Source: JACVRU01 sp040902725 (lineage in GTDB: Bacteria; Actinomycetota; Thermoleophilia; Gaiellales; Gaiellaceae). Taken from it: 64,000 nt of DNA. Below, one piece after another: positions 39,186 through 47,846 of this stretch. The notes beneath the pieces are model-generated. The model made no database searches. It worked only from the letters and a program-made list of their open reading frames with translations, and was not told where the DNA came from. The stretch lies in NCBI GenBank assembly GCA_040902725.1, contig JBBDWU010000028.1, positions 75,047 to 139,046 of the forward strand, given 5' to 3'. The position numbers were made by a program, and so were the translations under genes. The first letter of the stretch is position 1, and the number at the start of each line of letters is the position of its first letter.

Positions 39186-42182
39186 TCAGCGCAGACGGCC
39201 CGCCGGCCTAGCCGGCGTGCCTGATGTCGGCGCCGCGAGCGGCGCCTTGGGGTCGGGCTGACCCCAGGTCACGTCGGGGAAGTCCGCGGCCAGCTCCGCC
39301 TCGATGGCCGCCGCCTCCTCGTCGCGCCCGACCTTCGCGAGCACGCCGGAGAGCGCGCGCAGCACCTCGTATCGCGTGTAGACGAAGTCGGTCTCGGAGA
39401 CGACGTCGAGCGCCTCCCGCAGCAGCTTCTCCGCCTCGTCGTCCTTGCCCTGCGCCGAGCGGACGATTGCCAGCGCCATGCGCGTCGTCGAGCGGGAGGT
39501 CTGGTCCTGCGGCCCGACAGTCTTGCGCGCCTCCAGCGCGACCCGCTCGGCCTCCTCGAGCCTGCCCTGGGCGACGAGCAGCTGCGCGAGGCTCCGCTGG
39601 CTCTCGCAGAGGGTGCCGCGGTCCTCGAGCGGCTTCAGGATCCGGATCGAGTCGCGGAAGTGGCGCTCGCTCCGCTCGAGGTCACCGAGCCGCCAGGCGA
39701 GCCAGCCCAGCCCGAGCAGCGCGCGAGCGAGCGAGATTCCGGCGCCTGCCTCCTCGTAGAGCGCCCGCGCATCCTCGAAGGCCTGCTCGGCGTCCTCGAG
39801 GTCGCCCTTCATCGAGAGCAGCCGGCCGCGCGAGGCGAGAGCGTGCGCCCGCGCCTCGATCGAGCCCGACTCCTCGGCCAGCTCGCACGCGCGGGCGACG
39901 AGCGGCTCGGCCTCGGCGATCTCCATCCGCGCCACGAAGATCGAGGCGAGGTGCTGGACGGCCGTGCTCTCGAGGTCCTTACGCCCGCCCTCGCGTGCGA
40001 CCGCGACCGCCTCCTTGGTGAAGCGCGTGTCCTCGGCAAGGCTGCCCTCGGCCCAGTCGGTGCGGCCGCGGATCATCAGCGCGTCGAAGCGGCCCGACAC
40101 GTCGTCGGCCGGAAGCACGGCCAGCGCCTGCTCGGCCAGCTCGCGCGCGCGCGCGGAGTCGGCGTCGCGGCCGAGCGCGACGTCCGCAAGCGCGTTGAGC
40201 GACCGGCCCTCGAGCTCCGCGTTCCCGGCCTCGCGCGCGGCCGCCAGGACCTCCTCCATCTCGGAGGCGAGCGCGGGAAAGTCCGCGAGCCGCCAGGCCG
40301 CCACGGCGGCGCGATAGCGGCGGTCGAGCGTCGGCTCGAGCTCGACCGAGCGCAACAGGAGCTTGCGGGCCGACTGGTTCGCCTCGCGCGCGAGCGCGCG
40401 CTTCCCCGCGGCCTCGAGCGCCTCCGCGGCCTCGTGCGCCAGCTCGGCCGGCGCCTTCCCGTCCAGCTCGGCCAGGAGCTGCGCCGCCTGGTCGAGGTGG
40501 TAGGCGCGAATCTCGAGCAGCTCCTCCCCGGCCCGCTCCTTCAGCCAGCCCGCAAAGCTGCGATGCAGGCCGGCGCGCGCCTCCTTCGGCACGCCCGAGT
40601 ACGCGACCTCGCGGATGAGGACGTGCTTGAAGCGGAAGGCCTGTTCGCCCGTGATCGTCGACCGCTCCTCCGGGAGCACGAACTCGCGCCGGTGCAGCTC
40701 GTCGAGCTGCTCGTCGACGCCGTCCTCGGGGGAGATGCTCGCCAGGGCGCCACGCCAGAAGAGCCGGCCGATGACGGAGGCGCGCTGGAGCGTCGCCTTC
40801 GCGGGCGCCGGCAGCCGGTCGATGCGGGCCGCGATCAGGGCCTGGAGCGTGTCGGGGATCCGCGCCCGGCCGTCGCCGCCCTCGGCGAGCATCCGGATCG
40901 TCTCCTCGACGAAGAGCGGGTTCCCCTCGGCGACGCGGAGGATCTCCTCCCGGGTCTCGGGCTCGAGCTCGGTCTCGGCGAGCAGCGAGTCGGTGAGCTC
41001 CTCGCTCTCGGCGCGGACCAGCGGCTCGAGCTCGATGCTCGTCGCGCGCATCCTTCCGCCTCCCCACTCGGGGTGGACGTCGAGCAGCTCCGGCCGCGCG
41101 AGGCACACGATCAACAGCGGCGCCTCGCGCACCCAGGAGGCGAGGTGCTCGATCAGCTCGAGCAGCGGCTCCTCGGACCAGTGGATGTCCTCGAAGACGA
41201 GCACCAGCGGCTGGGCGTGTGCCAGCTGCTGCGCCCACTCCCGGGCCGCCCAGGAGATCTCCTGAGGCGTCGACTGGCGCTCGACGGCCTCGAGGACGCC
41301 GACGGCGAGGCCGATCAGGTCGGCGACCGCCTCGTCCTCGCAGCACTCGCGGAGCTTCCGGTAGGCCTCCTCGACCGGGTCGTCGTCGGCGATCCCCGCT
41401 GCCACCTTGACCATCTCAGCCAGCGGCCAGTACGTGATGCCCTCGCCGTACGGCAGGCAGCGGCCGCTGAGGACGGTCGCGCCCTCGAGGGCGGCGACGA
41501 ACTCGTGCGCGAGCCGGCTCTTGCCGACGCCGGGGTCGCCGTAGATCGTGAACAGGTGGGCGCGCGAGGCGCGGAGCGTGCGCTCCCAGTTCGACGTCAG
41601 CAACTCCAGCTCGGACTCGCGGCCGACGAAGACGCCCGAGAGCTTGGGGAACGGCCGCGGGTCGTCGGCGACCGCGACCACGCGCCTGACGGTCAGGTCG
41701 CCGCCGAAGCCCGGGAGGGCGTGATGCCCGTCTTCGGTGAACTCGACCGCCGGCCCGGCGAGGCGGTACGCGCCGGGGCCGACCAGAATCTCGTTCGGCC
41801 CGGCTGCCTGCTGGAGTCGCGCCGCGACGTTGACGGCCTCGCCCGTGGCGAAGGTCTCGTCCGTCTCGTCAGCGAGCACCTCGCCGGCTTCGACCCCGAT
41901 CCGGGCCTCGAGCCCCAGCTCCTCGACCGCGCCGAGGATCGCGAGCGCCGCGCGGATCGCGCGCTCGGCGTCGTCCTCGTGCGAACGCGGGATCCCGAAG
42001 GCGGCCATGACCGCGTCGCCGGCGAACTTCTCGACCGTCCCGCCGTGGTGCTCGATGCATGCGGCGGCGCGCTCGAAGAAGGTCGTGACCCGACGGCGGA
42101 CGACCTCCGGATCGGCGCCCCTGACGAGCGCCGTCGAGTCCACGAGATCGACGAAAAGGACGGTTGCGAGCTTCCGCTCCAC
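39186..42182 (-). CDS. Class III adenylate/guanylate cyclase with AAA-type ATPase and TPR domains
   Basis: A 998-residue regulator. The cyclase domain (1-170) has metal-binding D12 and D56 (FVDLVDST, AGDAVMAAFG), a Lys in VEKFAGD for base selection, and N118/R122 (VNVAARL) for the transition state, so it looks active. Then a STAND/AAA-like ATPase with a P-loop GDPGVGKS at 215-222 and Walker B LVFEDIHWSEEPLL. The C-terminal 450 residues are TPR-like helical repeats. Such proteins are abundant in actinobacteria and probably couple ligand binding at the TPRs to cNMP synthesis. GTG start; divergent from manB by 37 bases. Confidence 0.9.
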   Translation of the reverse strand: MERKLATVLFVDLVDSTALVRGADPEVVRRRVTTFFERAAACIEHHGGTVEKFAGDAVMAAFGIPRSHEDDAERAIRAALAILGAVEELGLEARIGVEAGEVLADETDETFATGEAVNVAARLQQAAGPNEILVGPGAYRLAGPAVEFTEDGHHALPGFGGDLTVRRVVAVADDPRPFPKLSGVFVGRESELELLTSNWERTLRASRAHLFTIYGDPGVGKSRLAHEFVAALEGATVLSGRCLPYGEGITYWPLAEMVKVAAGIADDDPVEEAYRKLRECCEDEAVADLIGLAVGVLEAVERQSTPQEISWAAREWAQQLAHAQPLVLVFEDIHWSEEPLLELIEHLASWVREAPLLIVCLARPELLDVHPEWGGGRMRATSIELEPLVRAESEELTDSLLAETELEPETREEILRVAEGNPLFVEETIRMLAEGGDGRARIPDTLQALIAARIDRLPAPAKATLQRASVIGRLFWRGALASISPEDGVDEQLDELHRREFVLPEERSTITGEQAFRFKHVLIREVAYSGVPKEARAGLHRSFAGWLKERAGEELLEIRAYHLDQAAQLLAELDGKAPAELAHEAAEALEAAGKRALAREANQSARKLLLRSVELEPTLDRRYRAAVAAWRLADFPALASEMEEVLAAAREAGNAELEGRSLNALADVALGRDADSARARELAEQALAVLPADDVSGRFDALMIRGRTDWAEGSLAEDTRFTKEAVAVAREGGRKDLESTAVQHLASIFVARMEIAEAEPLVARACELAEESGSIEARAHALASRGRLLSMKGDLEDAEQAFEDARALYEEAGAGISLARALLGLGWLAWRLGDLERSERHFRDSIRILKPLEDRGTLCESQRSLAQLLVAQGRLEEAERVALEARKTVGPQDQTSRSTTRMALAIVRSAQGKDDEAEKLLREALDVVSETDFVYTRYEVLRALSGVLAKVGRDEEAAAIEAELAADFPDVTWGQPDPKAPLAAPTSGTPARPAGRLR

Positions 42183-42219
42183 ACCGTCAGTGTACGGACG
42201 GGTCCCATAGCATCACCAC

Positions 42220-43560
42220 GTGCTCGATCCCAGCGTCTTCAAGGCCTACGACGTGCGCGGCGTCTACCCCGACGAGCTCGACGAGGAGGGCGCCTACCGG
42301 ATCGGGCGGGCCTACGTGGAGGAGTTCGAGCCGCGCGCGATCGCGGTAGGCCGCGACATGCGCGTGTCCGCGCCGGCCATGGCCCGCGCCGTCGCGGAGG
42401 GGGCCGCCGACGGCGGCGCCGACGTCGTCGACATCGGGATGGTCGGCACCGAGATGCTGTATTTCGCCGTCGGCGAGCTCGGCCTCGACGGCGGCGTCTG
42501 CGTGACGGCCTCCCACAACCCGAAGCAGTTCACGGGCATGAAGATCGTGCGCCGCGGCGCGCTGCCCGTGGGCGGCGACTCGGGCCTCCAGGAGGTGAAG
42601 GCGCGCGCGCTCGGCGACCTCGGGGAGCGCGAGGGACGCGGCGAGGTGCGAGCGGAGAACATCTGGCCGGCCTACCGCGAGCGGGTTCTGTCGTTCGTCG
42701 AGGTCGAGGCGATCAAGCCGCTACGCGTCGTGATCGACGCTGCGAACGGCATGGCGGGGGCGATGCTGACGCCGGTGCTCGAGCGCCTCCCGATCGACGC
42801 GCGCACCTTCTTCTTCGAGCCCGACGGCACCTTCCCCAACCACGAGCCGAACCCGCTGCTGCCGGAGAACCGCGAGTTCATCGTCGCCAGGACGCTCGAG
42901 GAGAGCGCCGACCTCGGCGTCGCCTTCGACGGCGACGGCGACCGCTGCTTCTTCGTCGACGACAGCGGCGAGTTCGTCCCCGGCGACTTCGTCACCGCCC
43001 TGCTCGCCGAGTCGATCCTGGCGAAGGAGCCCGGCGGGAAGATCATCTACGACGTGCGCGCCAGCTGGGCCGTGCCGGACACGATCGAGGCCGCCGGCGG
43101 CGTCGCGCTCGTCAACCGCGTCGGCCACGCGTTCATCAAGCACCGCATGCGCAAGGAGGAGGCCGTCTTCGGCGGCGAGGTATCCGGGCACTACTACTTC
43201 CGCGACTTCTCGCAGGCCGACTCGGGCGTCATCCCCTTCTTGCTGATGCTCGAGCTGATCTCGAAGCGCGGCCGGAAGCTGTCCGAGATCCTGAAGCCGT
43301 ACCGCGAGCGCTACTTCATCTCCGGCGAGCTCAACACGCCCGTCGCCGACGTGCCGCTGAAGCTCCAGGAGCTGAAGGAGCGCTTCGGGCCGCAGGGGAC
43401 GGTCGACCACCTGGACGGCGTCTCCGTGCTCGCGGAGGACTGGCACTTCAACGTGCGGCCGTCCAACACCGAGTCGCTGCTGCGGCTGAACCTCGAGGCG
43501 CGCTCGCAGGAGCTGATGGAGCGGAAGCGCGACGAGGTGCTGGCGGTCATCCGGTCGTGA
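42220..43560 (+). CDS. manB: Phosphomannomutase/phosphoglucomutase
   Basis: Interconverts mannose-6-phosphate/mannose-1-phosphate or the glucose pair, for sugar-nucleotide synthesis. The 446-residue alpha-D-phosphohexomutase has the phosphoserine S98 in TASHNP, the metal loop D237-G-D239-G-D241-R, the sugar loop GGEVSGH near 318-324 and the phosphate loop RPSNTES near the C-terminus. GTG start at 42220. It heads a plus-strand run of three overlapping genes with a P1 peptidase and a thioesterase, which share no obvious pathway with it. Confidence 0.94.
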   Translation: MLDPSVFKAYDVRGVYPDELDEEGAYRIGRAYVEEFEPRAIAVGRDMRVSAPAMARAVAEGAADGGADVVDIGMVGTEMLYFAVGELGLDGGVCVTASHNPKQFTGMKIVRRGALPVGGDSGLQEVKARALGDLGEREGRGEVRAENIWPAYRERVLSFVEVEAIKPLRVVIDAANGMAGAMLTPVLERLPIDARTFFFEPDGTFPNHEPNPLLPENREFIVARTLEESADLGVAFDGDGDRCFFVDDSGEFVPGDFVTALLAESILAKEPGGKIIYDVRASWAVPDTIEAAGGVALVNRVGHAFIKHRMRKEEAVFGGEVSGHYYFRDFSQADSGVIPFLLMLELISKRGRKLSEILKPYRERYFISGELNTPVADVPLKLQELKERFGPQGTVDHLDGVSVLAEDWHFNVRPSNTESLLRLNLEARSQELMERKRDEVLAVIRS

Positions 43561-44498
43561 AGATCGGGGAGCTCGAGCCGGGCCCGCGCGACTCGATCGC
43601 GGACGTGGGCGTGCGCGTCGGTCACACGACGCTGATCGAGGGCGACTCCGTGCGGACAGGCGTCACCGTCGTCGTGCCGCCGGCGCTGCCGCTCTTCGCG
43701 GGCGCCCACCGGCTGAACGGCAACGGCGAGCTGACCGGGCTCGAGTGGATCCGCGAGTCGGGCCTGCTGACGACGCCGGTCGCGCTGACGAACACGCACA
43801 GCGTCGGGGTGGTGCGGGACGCGCTCGTCTCCGCGATGGCGGGCAAGGCGGACTGGAGCCTGCCGGTGGTCGGCGAGACCTGGGACGGGGTGCTCAACGA
43901 CATCAACGGCTTCCACGTGCGAGCGGAGCACGTGGAGGCGGCGCTCGCCGCCGCGTCGGAGGACTTCGCGCAGGGGAACGTCGGCGGCGGCACCGGCATG
44001 ATCTGTCACGGCTTCAAGGGCGGGATCGGGACGGCGTCGCGCCAGGCCGGCGACCACGTCGTCGGCGTGCTCGTCCAGGCGAACCACGGCCGGCGGTCGC
44101 GGCTGCGGATCGACGGCGTTCCCGTGGGCCGGGAGTTCGACGACGTGCCCGTCCCCGGCGGCTCGATCATCGTGCTGGTGGCCACCGACGCGCCGCTGCT
44201 GCCGCATCAGTGCGAGCGGGTCGCGCAGCGGGCTGCGCTGGGTATAGCGCGCACCGGTGGTGCCGGCGAGAACTCGAGCGGCGACCTGATCCTCTGCTTC
44301 TCGACGCAGACCGTCGGCGAGACGGTGCGGATGCTCCCGAACGAGGCGATCGACCCGGTCTTCTACGCCGCGATCGAGGCGACGGAGGCAGCGATCGTCG
44401 GCGCCCTGCTCGCCGCGGAGACGATGACCGGCTCCGGCACCACCGTCCACGCCATCGACCGCGACGCGCTCGCCGCGGCACAGGAGCGGTACTCATGA
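43557..44498 (+). CDS. P1-family (S58/DmpA-like) aminopeptidase
   Basis: A 313-residue N-terminal-nucleophile hydrolase of the DmpA/BapA type. Landmarks: DVGVRVGHTTLIEGD, TGVTVVVPP, GLEWIRESGLL, VGETWDG, GGGTGMICHGFKGGIG (143-158) and GENSSGD near 237-243, where self-cleavage before the Ser (probably S241) makes the two-chain active enzyme. Family members remove N-terminal D- or L-amino acids or beta-amino acids. GTG start in the manB stop (GTGA), and the stop overlaps the thioesterase ATG, so all three are coupled. Confidence 0.9.
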   Translation: MKIGELEPGPRDSIADVGVRVGHTTLIEGDSVRTGVTVVVPPALPLFAGAHRLNGNGELTGLEWIRESGLLTTPVALTNTHSVGVVRDALVSAMAGKADWSLPVVGETWDGVLNDINGFHVRAEHVEAALAAASEDFAQGNVGGGTGMICHGFKGGIGTASRQAGDHVVGVLVQANHGRRSRLRIDGVPVGREFDDVPVPGGSIIVLVATDAPLLPHQCERVAQRAALGIARTGGAGENSSGDLILCFSTQTVGETVRMLPNEAIDPVFYAAIEATEAAIVGALLAAETMTGSGTTVHAIDRDALAAAQERYS

Positions 44499-44929
44499 CG
44501 CTCGAGCTCGGCCGCGTCACCGACCGCAAGCCGCCGTTCAAGTACTCGGCCCTAACGCGCGTCTGGTTCTCCGACACCGACGCGCAGGGGATCGTCTACT
44601 ACGGCCGGTACCTGCCCTACTTCGACCACGCCCGCACGGAGTACCACCGGCATCTGGGCCGGGTGGAGATGGGCGGCGAGCTCGTCATGCGGGCAAGCGT
44701 GATCGAGTACCACGCGCCGGCGCGCTTCGACGAGCTGCTCGAGGTGTTCGTCCGGGTCGAGCGCATCGGCCTGACGAGCATCACGTACGACCACGCGGCC
44801 TACCGCGTGGACGACGACCTGCTGATGGTGACCGCGAAGCAGACGCTCGTGCTCGTCGACCTCGACGAGCGGCGGCCGCTGGAGGTGCCGCAAGCCTTCC
44901 GCGACCTCATTGCCTCGTTCGAGGGATAG
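44495..44929 (+). CDS. Hotdog-fold acyl-CoA thioesterase (4HBT/YbgC type)
   Basis: A 144-residue single hotdog domain. The N-terminal motif VWFSDTDAQGIVYYGRYLPY contains the catalytic Asp (D29) of the 4-hydroxybenzoyl-CoA thioesterase/YbgC group, followed by the long central helix and strands LLEVFVRVERIGLTSITY and VTAKQTLVLVD. It hydrolyses short or aromatic acyl-CoAs; the exact substrate is unknown. The ATG overlaps the stop of the P1 peptidase gene. Its stop codon lies inside a sequence that recurs in the terminator region just downstream. Confidence 0.9.
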   Translation: MTLELGRVTDRKPPFKYSALTRVWFSDTDAQGIVYYGRYLPYFDHARTEYHRHLGRVEMGGELVMRASVIEYHAPARFDELLEVFVRVERIGLTSITYDHAAYRVDDDLLMVTAKQTLVLVDLDERRPLEVPQAFRDLIASFEG

Positions 44930-44952
44930 CCGCACGGGAAGTCCCTGTCAAA

Positions 44953-44996
44953 GGCATCCCTCGATCGAGGGATACATCCCCCAAAAGGGGTATGCC
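44953..44996. terminator. Nested hairpin region between convergent genes, likely bidirectional terminator
   Basis: Between the thioesterase and the convergent secreted-protein gene. A perfect 18-base palindrome (ATCCCTCGATCGAGGGAT, 44956-44973) is followed by CCCC-AAAA-GGGG (44979-44990, allowing one spare C), and the whole is flanked by GGCAT (44953-44957) and ATGCC (44992-44996), which can pair. The left arm of the first hairpin can alternatively pair with the right part, so two folds compete. Confidence 0.55.
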
Positions 44997-45012
44997 GAGC
45001 GGGGCGGTTAGC

Positions 45013-45453
45013 CTAGGGCCGGCCGACGGTCGCCTTGCAGGCGCCACGGGCCGCGCAGTAGGCAACGAACAGATCGCGGTAGCCGACGCCCTGCGACTTG
45101 TCGGCCTCCCAGCAAAACACATTCGATCCGGCGACGATGAAGCCGTTCGCCGGGACCTGGCCGTTGTACTGCGTCTTCCCGGTGCCCTTGTTCTTGGCAA
45201 CGGTGCCGGTGATCGTGCGGTCGAAGAACGTGTCGTTGTTGCCGTCCTTCGAGGCGAGCCAGACGTGCGCCGAATACTTCTTGGCGCCCGTGCAGGAAAC
45301 GTTGACGGTGATCGCGACTCCGGCTCCGCCTGCATTCGCCGTGACGGTCGCTCCCTTGAAGACGACCTTGGCAGCGCCTGCGGCAGCCGCCCCGGAGACG
45401 ATCAGCCCGAGCGCGACCAGTAGCACCAACGAACGCCGCATCCCCGCGAACAT
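45013..45453 (-). CDS. Secreted protein of unknown function
   Basis: A 146-residue exported protein. Signal peptide MRRSLVLLVALGLIVSGAAA follows after MFAG; the start is either ATG 45451-45453 or ATG 45439-45441, with no clear ribosome-binding site for either. The mature part (about 120 residues) is a small beta-rich domain with strands such as VVFKGATVTANAGGAGVAIT and four Cys residues (VSCTG, NVFCWEA, AYCAARGACK) that could make two disulfides. Asn/Thr/Lys-rich composition is unlike its neighbours, as common for exported domains. No family recognised. Lies 31 bases downstream of relA on the same strand. Confidence 0.7.
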   Translation of the reverse strand: MFAGMRRSLVLLVALGLIVSGAAAAGAAKVVFKGATVTANAGGAGVAITVNVSCTGAKKYSAHVWLASKDGNNDTFFDRTITGTVAKNKGTGKTQYNGQVPANGFIVAGSNVFCWEADKSQGVGYRDLFVAYCAARGACKATVGRP

Positions 45454-45484
45454 AGAACACGAGCGAGAGTCGGTCAATAGGCCG

Positions 45485-47689
45485 CTAGGACGGCGTGAGG
45501 CGGTAGGCGTCGAAGACGGACTCGATGTTGCGGAGCGCGGAGAGCAGCGCCCGCAGCTCATTCACGTCCCCCACCTCGGCCGTGTACCAGTTCTTCGCCA
45601 GCTGGTCCTCGACGTGGCCGCCGTACTCGACGATGTTCGCGCCGTGCTCGGCGAAGGTGCGCGCAACGTCCTCGAGCAGGCGCGGCCGGTCCCAGGAGTC
45701 GACGCGGATCTGCACGAGGAAGCTCTTGGTCGTGCCGCCCTCCCACTCCACGGCTGTGAAGCGCTCCGGGTTCCGCTTCAGCGCCTTGACGTTCGGGCAG
45801 TCGTCGCGGTGGATCGTGATCCCGCGCCCCATCGAGATGTAGCCGGAGATGGGATCGCCCGGCACCGGCGTGCAGCACTTCGCCAGGCGGACGAGCACGT
45901 CCTCGACGCCCTCGACGCGAATCCCGTAGGTGTCGCTCGCGACCGCGGTTCGCGCGCGCGGCGCCTTGCGCGGGACGGCCTCCTCCTCAGCCACCTCGTC
46001 GGTCTTCAGCCGCTGGAGCACCTTGCGCACGATCTGGTTCGGCGTCAGCCGCCCCGACCCGAGCGCGAGGTAGAAGTCCTCCGCCTTCTTGAAGCCGGCC
46101 TCGCGGATGACCTGCGCCATCACGGCCGAGCCGGCCAGCTTGCGATACGGCAGGTTCTGCGCCTTCAGCGCCTGTTCCAGCATCTCGCGGCCGCGCTGCT
46201 CGGTGTCCTCGCGCGTCTCGCGCGAGAACCACTGCCGGATCCGGTTGCGCGCCCGGGTCGAGGCGACCAGCGCGAGCCAGTCGCGCGACGGGCCTTTTGC
46301 ACCCGACTTGGAGGTCAGGATCTCGACGAAGTCGCCCGAGCTCAGCTTGTAGTGGAGCGGGACGATGCGGCCGTTCACCTTCGCGCCGACCGTGCGGTGG
46401 CCGACGTCGGTGTGGATCGCGTAGGCGAAGTCGATCGGCGTCGCGCCCGCGGGCAGCGTCTTCACCTCGCCCTTGGGCGTGAACACGTAGACCTCGTCGG
46501 CGAAGAGGTCGGTGCGGAACGAGCGCATGAACTCGCCGGGATCGGCCTCGTCGCGGTGCGCGTCCATGAGCTGCTCGACCCAGGCGCGCCACTCCGTGTC
46601 CGCCTTGCCGTCGCCGGCCTTGTAGGCCCAGTGGGCGGCAACGCCCAGCTCGGCCTCGGTGTGCATCTCGCGCGTGCGGATCTGGATCTCGAGCGGCTTG
46701 CCCTCCGGCCCGATCACCGTCGTGTGCAGCGAGCGGTAGCGGTTGAACTTGGGCATCGCGATGAAGTCCTTGAAGCGGCCCGGCATCGGCTTCCAGAGCG
46801 AGTGGATGAGACCGAGCGCGCCGTAGCAGTCGCGCGTCCCCTCCTCGCCCGTGCGCTCGGCGATCACGCGCATCGCGGTCAGGTCGTAGATCTCGTTGAA
46901 CTCCCGGCCGCGCTTCACCATCTTCTCGTAGATGGAGTAGAAGTGCTTCGCGCGGCCTGAGATCTCGGCCGGGATGCCGACCTTCTCCAGCTCGCGGTGC
47001 AGGACCTTGCCCGCCTTCTGGACGTGGTCCTCGCGGTTCGTGCGGCGCTCCGCGACCATCTTCTTGATCTCCTCGTACTTGCGCGGGTGGAGGCGTGCGA
47101 AGGAAAGGTCCTCGAGCTCCCACTTGAGGGCGTGGATGCCGAGGCGATGGGCGAGCGGCGCATAGACCTCGACCGCCTCCTTCGCTTTCTGCACCTGCTT
47201 CTGCTTGCCGAGGTACTCGATCGTGCGCAGGTTGTGCAGGCGGTCGGCGAGCTTGATCAGGATGACCCGCACGTCCTCGGCCATCGCCACGATCATCTTG
47301 CGGTAGTTCTCGGCCTCGGCCTGCTCGCGTGTCTGGAACTGGACGCGGGTCAGCTTGGTGACGCCGTCGACGAGGCGCGCGATCTCGTCGCCGAACTCGG
47401 CGCGCACCTCGTCGAGCTCCAGCTCGGTGTCCTCGACGACGTCGTGGAGGAGGGCGGCGATGATCGTCTCGTCGTCGAGGCGCAGCTCCGCGCAGATCTT
47501 CGCGACGGCAAAGGGATGGTGAATGAATTCCTGGCCGGAGCGGCGCGTCTGGCCTTCGTGCGCGCGCTCGGCGAACGCGAACGCGCGGGCGATCAGGTCG
47601 CGGTCGGTCGCGGGGTTGTACGAAGTGACGTCCGCGAGCAGCTCGTCGACGAGGTCCTGGTGCTTACCCGAGGTAGCGACGACTGCCAT
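45485..47689 (-). CDS. relA: Bifunctional (p)ppGpp synthetase/hydrolase
   Basis: Rel/SpoT stringent-response enzyme of 734 residues. The HD hydrolase domain is intact (H57, and H82-D83 in LLHDVVEDTE, with ADRLHNLRT); the synthetase domain (about 230-350) has FKDFIAMPKFNRYRSLHT and EIQIRT; then TGS (about 395-455, VFTPKGEVKTLPAGATPIDF), the conserved Cys helical/zinc-finger region (LAKCCTPVPGD) and a C-terminal ACT domain. Both activities should be present. A TACACT hexamer (47696-47701 on the minus strand) ends six bases before the ATG and could drive a near-leaderless transcript. Confidence 0.96.
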   Translation of the reverse strand: MAVVATSGKHQDLVDELLADVTSYNPATDRDLIARAFAFAERAHEGQTRRSGQEFIHHPFAVAKICAELRLDDETIIAALLHDVVEDTELELDEVRAEFGDEIARLVDGVTKLTRVQFQTREQAEAENYRKMIVAMAEDVRVILIKLADRLHNLRTIEYLGKQKQVQKAKEAVEVYAPLAHRLGIHALKWELEDLSFARLHPRKYEEIKKMVAERRTNREDHVQKAGKVLHRELEKVGIPAEISGRAKHFYSIYEKMVKRGREFNEIYDLTAMRVIAERTGEEGTRDCYGALGLIHSLWKPMPGRFKDFIAMPKFNRYRSLHTTVIGPEGKPLEIQIRTREMHTEAELGVAAHWAYKAGDGKADTEWRAWVEQLMDAHRDEADPGEFMRSFRTDLFADEVYVFTPKGEVKTLPAGATPIDFAYAIHTDVGHRTVGAKVNGRIVPLHYKLSSGDFVEILTSKSGAKGPSRDWLALVASTRARNRIRQWFSRETREDTEQRGREMLEQALKAQNLPYRKLAGSAVMAQVIREAGFKKAEDFYLALGSGRLTPNQIVRKVLQRLKTDEVAEEEAVPRKAPRARTAVASDTYGIRVEGVEDVLVRLAKCCTPVPGDPISGYISMGRGITIHRDDCPNVKALKRNPERFTAVEWEGGTTKSFLVQIRVDSWDRPRLLEDVARTFAEHGANIVEYGGHVEDQLAKNWYTAEVGDVNELRALLSALRNIESVFDAYRLTPS

Positions 47690-47695
47690 TTACTT

Positions 47696-47701
47696 AGTGT
47701 A
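47696..47701 (-). promoter_or_regulatory. Possible -10 element of relA
   Basis: TACACT on the minus strand, six bases from the relA ATG. No convincing -35 was seen 16-19 bases upstream. The rest of the 157-base gap to recJ has no other clear signal. Confidence 0.3.
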
Positions 47702-47846
47702 CTGACGCGGTTTGCGAACCCCTTCCCGGGGCAGGAGCCAGGTTCTCGATGGGGAAACCGGGGCCGATGCTGCGATTGCGGAGACGACGCGACCGGCGCG
47801 CGGAGATCGTCCGGCTGTTGCTCGCGCTCGGCGCGGCCGCGCGCCG

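Noticed and set aside
39660..43556. Long plus-strand open frame antisense to the cyclase gene and running through manB out of frame
   Set aside because: The cyclase and manB frames carry all catalytic motifs. Only the end of this frame (43557-44498, the P1 peptidase) is real.
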